DNA of 64,000 nucleotides. It comes from Miscanthus floridulus (taxonomy: Eukaryota > Streptophyta > Magnoliopsida > Poales > Poaceae). Every line of letters begins with the position of its first letter. Positions within the stretch are counted from its first letter, which is position 1. Positions 56,960 to 64,000 of the stretch are shown here, one piece after another. Made by a program: the position numbers and the translations under genes. The stretch covers positions 2,081,388-2,145,387 of the forward strand of contig NC_089586.1 in NCBI RefSeq assembly GCF_019320115.1, given 5' to 3'. The notes under the pieces are model-generated. The model saw only the letters and a list, made by a program, of their open reading frames with translations. It made no database searches and was not told where the DNA came from.

Positions 56960-57870
56960 TCCATGGATATAATTCTACTGCACATTAGCCAACTTCTTAG
57001 GACATCTATTGGAGTAATGTCCTGGTTCACCACAGCTAAAACATTTGTTGTCATTGATAGCATTTGGCGTCTTTGGTGCGCCATTCTTTGGTGGAGCATT
57101 AGGAACATTGCCCTTCATAGGAACATTGTTAGCTTGGTGCTGACATTGAACTGGTGCCCTGTACTGTTGTGCTGCTATGCATGCTATGGCTGCTGATTAC
57201 AGTTGATCAGGCTTGACTGACCTTGATAGCGCTGCTGTGGGTAAGCTTGTTGAGGAACAGTGTAGACACGAGTGTGGCTCCTAGACTACTACCCCTGGAA
57301 TTTCCTCTTCTTGTCCTCCATTTGACGGCGCTTGTTCTCTACAACCAAGGCCTTGTCCACTAGCTACTAGAAACTAGCAAAGGCATGGGACAATAGTTGG
57401 TACTAGAGACCATCATTCAGACCTTCCATGAATAGCTCCTGACTCTTATCATCATCTTCCACTTTAGTAGATGCGTACCATGACAATTGTATAAATTTGT
57501 CACGATACTCAGCCATGATCATGCCTCCCTATTTGAGAGCAAGGAATTCCTTCTTTTTCAGCTTCATCAACCCAGTAGGAACATGGTGAGTGTGAAAAGC
57601 CTTACAAAATTCTTGCTAAGTTATGGGGTTAGCTTTAGTATGGCCAAAGCGGAAAGACTCCCACCAGTCAAGTTTAGCCCCTTGCAGTTGCCTAGCTGCA
57701 TACAACACTTTCTCCTGGTCATCACATTGTGCAATCTCAAGTTACCTCTCAAGTGCACGTAACCAGTCATCAGCTTGGAGAGGGTCAGTGGAATGCTTGA
57801 AGATAGGCGGATGTCCCTTCAGAAATTCTCCCCTCTTGTCTCTAACTTGAGGGGTGCATTCCCATTTCCA
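56960..57870 (-). pseudogene. Gag of the Del-type element with CCHC knuckle
   Basis: Minus-strand landmarks: QADDWLRALER, IAQCDDQEKVLYAARQLQGA, KLDWWESFRFGHTKANPIT, FCKAFHTHHVPTGLMKLKKK and EFLALKQGGMIMAEYRDKFI. They continue with GLNDGLQYQLLSHAFASF, VDKALVVENKRRQMEDKKRK and the knuckle CFSCGEPGHYSNRC (about 57020-57061). TAA/TAG codons interrupt it (after ALER, NPIT and twice after AFASF), three of them where Gln or Trp is expected. Confidence 0.8.
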
Positions 57871-58543
57871 TTCCCATTGTTCTGCATATTCTGAGCCATC
57901 TGCTGCAGTAGTTGAGTTTGCATTATCATCAGTTGCTCCATAGTGACAGGGGGTGGTAGAGGCAAGTTCTTGTCCCTTGGTTGTTCCTCCTAGTGTTCAC
58001 CATCTATAGATACGTCATATAAGTCTCATATGTCCAGGCATGTAATATTTAAGATATAACAGCATGTTGAAGGTAGATGATATAGAACCAAAGTCAAGAG
58101 ATATATAACGTATACAAGAAAGATAAGCAGTCTGAATTTTTCTGGCAAGTTGGTCAGACAGTAGTGCAGTAAAATGAATATATGTTTCTCTCTATTTATC
58201 GTATGAATGCAAAATTTACATTTCTAGAAAGCTTATAAAATTCTCTACAACTTTTATTTAGAACACATGCCCAGATTCTAATGTTTGGTTAGGCAAAAAT
58301 AGATGACAAGCAATACTGCTCTAGATTTCTGACAGCACACAAACATCAATTTTGCAACAGCTATATCTCACAAGCTGTAATAGGTATTGAGGTTGAGTAT
58401 TAGAACAAGGATAATTTTTGCAACAGACAATAGACAAAATATAGGCAATAATTTTATAGTAAATTAAAAACAACAAAATAAAGGTGATATGATCCTAAAA
58501 ACGTCCATTTCTAACTAGGTTGATCGTCCTACAGTCAGTTAAA
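57871..58543 (-). mobile_element. 5' leader of the Del-type element
   Basis: AT-rich sequence between gag and the PBS. It includes the degraded gag start (Met/Gln-rich stretch near 57880-57950). Nothing else is recognised. Confidence 0.5.
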
Positions 58544-58555
58544 GCTTTGATACCA
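58544..58555 (-). other. Primer-binding site, initiator-Met type variant
   Basis: GCTTTGATACCA is the complement of TGGTATCAAAGC, one base from the canonical TGGTATCAGAGC. It lies three bases from the 5' LTR edge at 58559. Confidence 0.75.
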
Positions 58556-58558
58556 ATT

Positions 58559-60402
58559 TATCGCACCCAATTTTGCATAGCAAAATCAAGTACTCATATA
58601 TGTGCACCCAGGATGTCCAAACACATATATAAACTCAAATTGTAATAATATCAAAGTAAAGTACTTTATTACATCGCATATCTCATCGCAAAGTTATCAC
58701 ATAGTCTTGCTCATTAGCAATAATATTACATAAAGCAAAAAACTAAACCCATGTCGCCACATGGATTCCAACTGGTGGACTTCAATCTAGTAGTCCTAGA
58801 CATCTTTAGGGAACTCTTCATATATGATATTTGTTACCCATCTGGGATTTTCATTGAATGTGAAATAAGTGTAAGTGCATCATGCTTAGCAAGTATAACA
58901 AAGAGATCTATGAGGCTCAAAGGCTAGACATGGTTTGACTGCGGTTAGCAATTTTAGTTAATCAAGTTTTATTACACCTGAATCACTATTTTAGTGAATA
59001 AACCAACCCAAGTTGTATTAATAATTAATCAAGATTGAGTCAATCCCAAACCAACCTTGGTAACCACTAATCATGAAGGATCTAGGCCGCTCGTATCCGT
59101 GAGCCCGGCTATTATAACAAGTTAAATATTTCTACAGAAATTATATAACTTTACCCACCGAGCCATGATTCCCAATGCCAGGGTTTGTAAAGCCCACACC
59201 GCCTCTACCAAGGAAGAGTAGCAGGGTTTCACTACATAACCCTTTGCTAGTCGCACTAACAAGCCGTAGCTGCTAAGGCTTCAGTCGTCTAGCCATATGC
59301 GGCCCTCCTCTAGGAGTGGCACTTATGGCTATGGTATAGTACACATCCTAGAAGGAAAAAAACATATCAACTAGTGCCCCACTCTTGCCCTTATGGAAAG
59401 CTACAGATGAGCTAGTACAATCTAGATACCATGCTAAAGTCAGAGTCATTTGACACTTGGGGTTGTACGAAACCTCTAGGGTGGCCGCTTGAGGATTGAG
59501 TCCTTATGGAGAGGCACTAGAGTACTCAAACCCAGCACTCTAGCCCCCTAAACAATTGCTATAAACATAATTTCAGCATATTGCATATACCATTAGTCAC
59601 GTTTATTATTTATTTTGAGTTATGCGCTGCAGCATCTATCCAAAATGCATCCCAAACCATAGGTAACAAGGATATGTAGTACAAGAAATAATCTAGGTAA
59701 AGTCCATAAGGGCAATTCAATTTTAAACACATGCATATGTATGAATTATAGAGTTCATAGGTACAAGGGGCCTATGCTACACTTGCCTTTCTAAAAGTTT
59801 TCTTCTTGGTACTGCTGGTCACCCAACTGATCCTTAGCAACCTCAAACTGATCACCCTCTAAACGTGTTCCAATTCACCAATCAAGCATTTATTCCCATC
59901 ATCACATGCATATAAATATACTTCTATTAGAATAGTACACCAAATAGTAAAAACTGAGATTGAAAATCTTATAAAACTAATCTACGTACTGCTACGAACA
60001 CATGAGCGAAAGAATCACTCTAATCGGCTTTAAAACGCAAAAGTTATGCATAATACAAGTTTCAATGGCATTTCTGTAAATAAACTGAACTCAAATTTGA
60101 ATTTAAACTAATAAAATCTGAATTTTAACGTGTTCTGGATGGCGCGTACTATTATTAAAAAATACAGGGGCTAAAATAGATAAATATAGGACTAAAAATT
60201 CAAATTCAACCTCAAACAACCTAGCCCTACACTCAACCAAAAATAGTATGTTTCGTCATGAATGCAACAAACATATTTCTAAATCTTATAGTCAATTTTA
60301 ATTAGCCAAAAATTACTATTTAACCTAGGTTAAAATACACAAAAATTAATTTAATGCTCAAATTTAATTACTAAATTCTAAATAAATCTTTAGGGTGTTA
60401 CA
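58559..60402 (-). repeat. 5' LTR of the Del-type element, internally deleted
   Basis: 1,844 bp, TATCGCACCC to GTGTTACA. It lacks about 1.37 kb present in the 3' LTR. The joint lies between GACTAAAA and TTCAAATTCAACC (about 60195-60203). The outermost dinucleotide is TA rather than TG. Confidence 0.85.
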
Positions 60403-60989
60403 TTGGTCTCTATGTTGTTGATTCTCACGAATCGCTCTACCCGGCTAGGCTCGTCATCGAGTCGCTGCCAGGCTGTGGTGATTCGTGTTTGTACACCATG
60501 GAGTACTCCACCATAATTGAGGGGGTGGCGTATCTATTGTTCCTCACTAGGCCTCCCTCCAGCATAGTGGCTGCCGCAGACCCAGATGAAGTGGCCTTGC
60601 TACGTCATCCTGAGCGGGTTGTGCGGGCCGTGTTTCTTGGAGCCTCAAGGGGTTCCTAATGGTTTCATTCGACTAGATGATGTGCCCACCATAGTTGTTT
60701 TGGCGAGCACAAATGTTTCGCAAGTGAATCGCTCTTGTGGACTTGGTCCTCATCGAGCTCGTCGTGCGGGATTTGTCCTTGCCGAGGTCGTTCACTCAGT
60801 CTTCTTCTTTCGAATGTGTGGGTCGGCCACGAATGACTATTTTGCTTCTAGCTCGGGTGGGTCAGCTTACTCGAGCGTCATGCATGCTGAGGGCTGCTTG
60901 ACCATCATAGACCTTACTGCTCCCGCATGCAGTTTTGCTAGCGTGTGGGCCTATCTTGTCGTGTTGCCACCTATGTTCCTCTTGTTTAG

Positions 60990-61930
60990 GTTGGAATGTG
61001 CTCCTTCTCCATTAGCCTTGAGAGCGCAGGTGCGTGTTATAGCCTAGGGGTTGGCCTGCAAAGCTAAATGTTATGTGGCCCAATGTTGCGGTCAAGGTGT
61101 CAGGGTCAGGTCACCGATTTGTTTTGATGCAAGAGGAAAAACACACAGAGGGTGTAGGCTTCGATTCTCTCTGTTCCGCCTGCTCGGGCAGAGTGGCAAT
61201 CTACTTCCTTTTGCTTCTCATCCACATGAGTGCTCGACTTTGCCCTAGAGCTGGTCCAGGAAGCTTGGTCTGGGAGGCATCTCGTTGCGGTTGAGAGGTT
61301 GGGAAATAGTTTGTCGTTCTATCCTACCACGAGTATGCATGGAGAGGCTCAAAACAGGTCCCTCGTTCGACGACAGATGGTGCTTGGGCTCTTTTGCACA
61401 TAGTGTGCAATTGGCGTATTCACTTGTCCTTCTACTGTTCTTTCACTTACTTTCTATTCGAATTGGAATGTGCTTTAGCCCTTAGATCTGTGCCCACAAA
61501 TGCGTATTTTAACCTAGGGCTGGCCTGTGGGGCTAAAATGTGCGTGATCCGTTAGAGCGACAAAATGGTGAGGGATGATCACAGGTCAGGCATGATGCAA
61601 GAAGAAAGTGGGGGAATGACATGAGTCCTCTTTCCTTTTCACTCCCCTAGTCCTGAGCGAACAAGCTTCCCATTTTCTATCAAGCTCGTGCGTAGGTGCC
61701 TGGCCTCACCTAGGAGCTAGTCCATCGGGTCGGCGGGGCGACCTGAGCGAGAGGTCAAGACGTGGGTTGCCAGCTCATCGTGGTGGGGGAGCGATCAGAA
61801 GACACTCAAGAAAAGGTCATGGTGGGGGACGCGGGTTGCTATGTCGTGGGACATGTATATGCGCCCTCGTGTGTGGCCTCTACTAGTGAATCGTATATGG
61901 CTGCTAGGGCGAGTCGGGTCGGGTCGCTCA
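60990..61930. repeat. About 470-bp direct duplication in the F internal region
   Basis: TTGGAATGTGCT occurs at 60991 and 61463, and CCTAGGGGTTGGCCTG-like sequence at 61043 and 61513. The following ATGCAAGA(G/A)GAAA phrase is also shared. Two diverged tandem copies. Confidence 0.65.
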
Positions 61931-62872
61931 GGAATTTAAGCAGCTCTAGGATGTGGTGCTCGAGAACATTGTTTCGTGGCTCGTTCCACAGGTTAGCTAT
62001 GGTTTTCTGGAGCTAAGGGCAATCCTACATGTGTATGTGGACATGTTTGGGCAGAGAGGTTAAGGTCAAAGTGGATGTGACTGACCGATGTACCAAAAGT
62101 TGTCATAGGACTGGTTGCCATTGCTTGAGGTGTGGCGAGCTCTCGATCGTCTGATCATGGCAGAGTTGTTGTTCGAGGTGTTGTGAGACCCTAGTGCTTG
62201 CTCGCGATGGAGTCGTTGTAGTTCTTGGGCAGCGAGCTGATGGGGTCACTTCTTGACTACTTTGAGTAGTCGTAGCTGGCGTGGATCAGCCTCTTGGGCA
62301 GCCGTGGACTGGTCCCTACCAGCCTGACATCCTCAAAGGGCTCATGACCCCCAAGGGATGACTTCTTCGCATCTGGCCTGTTGTAGTTTCTGGTCAAAAG
62401 AGCTCATGCATTTTGGAGTTTGAGTCCTCCTGGCGCGACAACGTCATTGTCGTCACGTCTTCGCCTCTAGGCGTAATTTCCGCTTTTGATGGAGAGCTAT
62501 CATGACCTATCGCTGCGGGAGCTAGCTTTGAGTGCGACGTGGTTTGATCCGCTCACCGCGCTATGGTGCACTCAAGGAGCCCACTTCCTCGAATGCACGC
62601 GCCCCCAAGGGACAGCTAACAGTTTGTGGAGAGCTATCGCTCGGCTTGTCTATGAACCAGGATTGGATCCTGGTTTTGGGCTTAGCCCTGCATGGCGGCG
62701 GGTAGTTTTGCCGCTCATGTGTGCCCTAGCTCATTGCGTCCTGCCAACGGTGGAGACGTTGTCTAGGGTGTGGCTTTACCGTGGAATCCAGTTTTCCCAC
62801 GCGGTAGGTCTAGACCAGGTAGGAGCCAGTGGCGGGCCTTGACCCATTGGTTCAGGTGATCTCGTGATTCCT

Positions 62873-63460
62873 AGAAGAATGTGGCCACCACGGGCCATTT
62901 CTAGGGCAAGCTTGCCATGAGCCATAGGCCTTTGGCTTCCTAGGTGGAAGTCTTGGCCCTGGCCAGTGATGAGAGAGGGTATTAGGCCCCCTACATCGGT
63001 GAACTCCAGGATGCAACCCTCGAGGGCAGTTCTAGGTGTTCATCTACCATGGATCATGGGGTCTAGACCTCCAGAGTGGCGGTCTAGGCCATAACTGAAG
63101 GCGAAAGCGAGCATTGGCCCTTTGGTGTGGTTAATAGCATGGTTTCCCAAAAGGATGTGGCCGATCGAGGCCATTCCCTAGGTGAATTTGTTATGAGCCA
63201 TGGACCTTTGGTTTCCTAAATGGGAGACCTAGCCACGATCGGTGATGAGTGAGGGTATGGGCCCCATTGGGTAGGTGAACTCTAGAATGCAGCCCCCAAG
63301 GGCAGTTTTGAGAGTGTGCCCATCGTGGACTGCGGGATCTAGATCTCTAGGGTGGAGGTCCGAGCCACAGCTGAAGGAGGATGAGGGCGCTGGCCCTTTG
63401 ATGCCGACAAACTCATAGTTTTCATAGCGGATGTGGCCGTCGTGGGCCATTCCATGAGTA
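62873..63460. repeat. 276-bp tandem repeat, two copies plus a partial third
   Basis: GATGTGGCC-type starts at 62873, 63149 and 63425 (AATGTGGCCACCACGGGCC, GATGTGGCCGATCGAGGCC, GATGTGGCCGTCGTGGGCC). GAGGGCAGTT recurs at 63023 and 63299. It lies just inside the PBS, in the element leader. Confidence 0.75.
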
Positions 63461-63520
63461 AGTCCACTAGTGGTGCAAGGTGCCATCACTTCCTTCTCAA
63501 CAATTGAGAGTGCGCGACTG

Positions 63521-63539
63521 TCCCCTACTTGGCACACCA
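63521..63539 (-). other. Primer-binding site of family F, Tat type
   Basis: TCCCCTACTTGGCACACCA is the complement of TGGTGTGCCAAGTAGGGGA, close to TGGCGCGCCAGGTAGGGGA. It sits two bases from the LTR edge and orients the element to the minus strand. Confidence 0.7.
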
Positions 63540-63541
63540 AC

Positions 63542-64000
63542 TATCGGTGTTTCGTAAACTAGACTAGTAAACTTATACGATTGCCATGCTGCTCTAGAAA
63601 GATGATGGTAGCATCCAAAAGACACGAGGATTTAAACTAGTTTAGGCCAGAGCTCTACGTCTAGTCTCAGAGATGATCGCGTGCATGTTCCTCGCTTGAA
63701 TGCTCTGAAGTTCTTACAATGGGAGTGCAAGAATGGTGGAAGAGGAAGAAAAACCTATGCTAGGCGATGGGCTACCCGAAGGGAAGCTTCAAGAGCCCTG
63801 TTATGATGGAGAGTGAGTGAAATGAGTAGGGGAGTCAAAATGTTTGGAAAGGGTGCCCTAGTTGCCCTTATATAGAGTTCGGGGCCAAGGCACATACAAA
63901 GCAGGAGGTTCTCCCGACCAAAGGGTCGTGAGCCTGAGGGGGGCCTAGCTAACTTAGCTTGCAAGCTATGCCATCTTGTGGAGCACATCCGGGTGTGGCT
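63542..64000 (-). repeat. Family F 5' LTR, runs off the window
   Basis: TATCGGTGTTTCG is the complement of an LTR end CGAAACACCGA(C/T)A. It is inverted-homologous to 22840-23149. The remaining roughly 300 bp of the LTR lie outside the window. Confidence 0.65.

Larger units (their letters stand above)
46850..60402 (-). mobile_element. Del/Tekay-type gypsy, minus strand, 13.6 kb with nested solo LTR
   Basis: LTRs at 46850-50067 and 58559-60402. PBS complement is at 58544-58555, PPT complement at 50068-50083. The flanks CCGGT (46845-46849) and TTGGT (60403-60407) are best explained as a TSD with two C-to-T changes. Gag, zinc knuckle, protease, split RT, RNase H and integrase ends follow in standard order on the minus strand. 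The integrase core is deleted. Confidence 0.85.
60403..63520 (-). mobile_element. Presumed internal sequence of the family F element, part 2
   Basis: It lies between the Del insertion and the F PBS. Apart from tandem repeats, no gag or pol motif is recognised. Plus-strand frames of up to 153 codons (60586-61047) and 118 codons (62486-62842) have no support. Just after the PBS a minus-strand frame opens with MAPCTTSGLTHGMAHDGHIR, resembling the variable N-terminal leader ORF of Tat-like elements. Confidence 0.45.

Noticed and set aside
60586..61047. 153-codon plus-strand frame as a gene
   Set aside because: No motif, opposite to the inferred element strand, and overlaps a diverged tandem duplication.

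Overview
The window reads as plant nuclear DNA, almost certainly from a grass with a repeat-rich genome. I infer a panicoid (Sorghum/Saccharum/Miscanthus-like) from the look of the repeats, not from a database match. I see no intact host gene, rRNA or tRNA gene. After about 4.2 kb of unresolved, partly single-copy-looking sequence, the rest is a nested stack of decayed LTR retrotransposons. Families were assigned from LTR ends, primer-binding sites (PBS), polypurine tracts (PPT), target-site duplications (TSD) and recognisable gag/pol residues.

Layout. 1-4237: a MITE-like repeat at 234-475, the rest unresolved. 4238-5774: an LTR and internal end of a Tat/RIRE2-like gypsy, sense minus. 5775-15775: a non-autonomous Del/Tekay-like gypsy, sense minus, with very long LTRs and a coiled-coil pseudo-ORF. 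Its 3' LTR carries a complete 1,655-bp copia element with 99-bp LTRs and a rearranged pol (5911-7565). 15776-21240: an Athila-like gypsy, sense minus, with gag and protease only. 21444-23149: single LTRs of two further families, here called G and F. 23150-25828: a second Tat/RIRE2-like LTR with internal sequence on both sides, split by a 1,419-bp solo LTR (23980-25398). 25829-30259 and 43184-43858: family G LTRs in inverted and tandem order around a gag-only internal region. 30260-43178: a nearly complete Tat-type gypsy, sense plus, with gag, protease, RNase H, integrase, a 70-bp tandem array and a probable antisense ORF pair. It sits inside a family G LTR with TSD AGCAC. 43859-46849 and 60403-63541: the presumed internal region of a family F element, sense minus; its LTR starts at 63542 and runs off the window. 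46850-60402: a Del/Tekay-type gypsy, sense minus, inserted into that F element, with a 4,187-bp solo LTR (51848-56034) inside its reverse transcriptase.

Relations. Five insertions have a recognisable 5-bp TSD (AGAGC, AGGGG, AGCAC, ACTGT and the decayed CCGGT/TTGGT), so part of the insertion order can be read. A 1.8-kb segment spanning the solo-LTR/Del-RT junction (50873-52683) recurs at 33826-35646, exactly where the Tat element's RT should be. Coding regions have decayed mainly through stop codons of the C-to-T type, often with the reading frame intact. LTR-end mutations in the Tat element follow CHG context. I found no convincing new biological system. The most unusual items are the rearranged short-LTR copia element, the replaced RT, the context-dependent LTR-end decay and the antisense ORFs of the Tat element.
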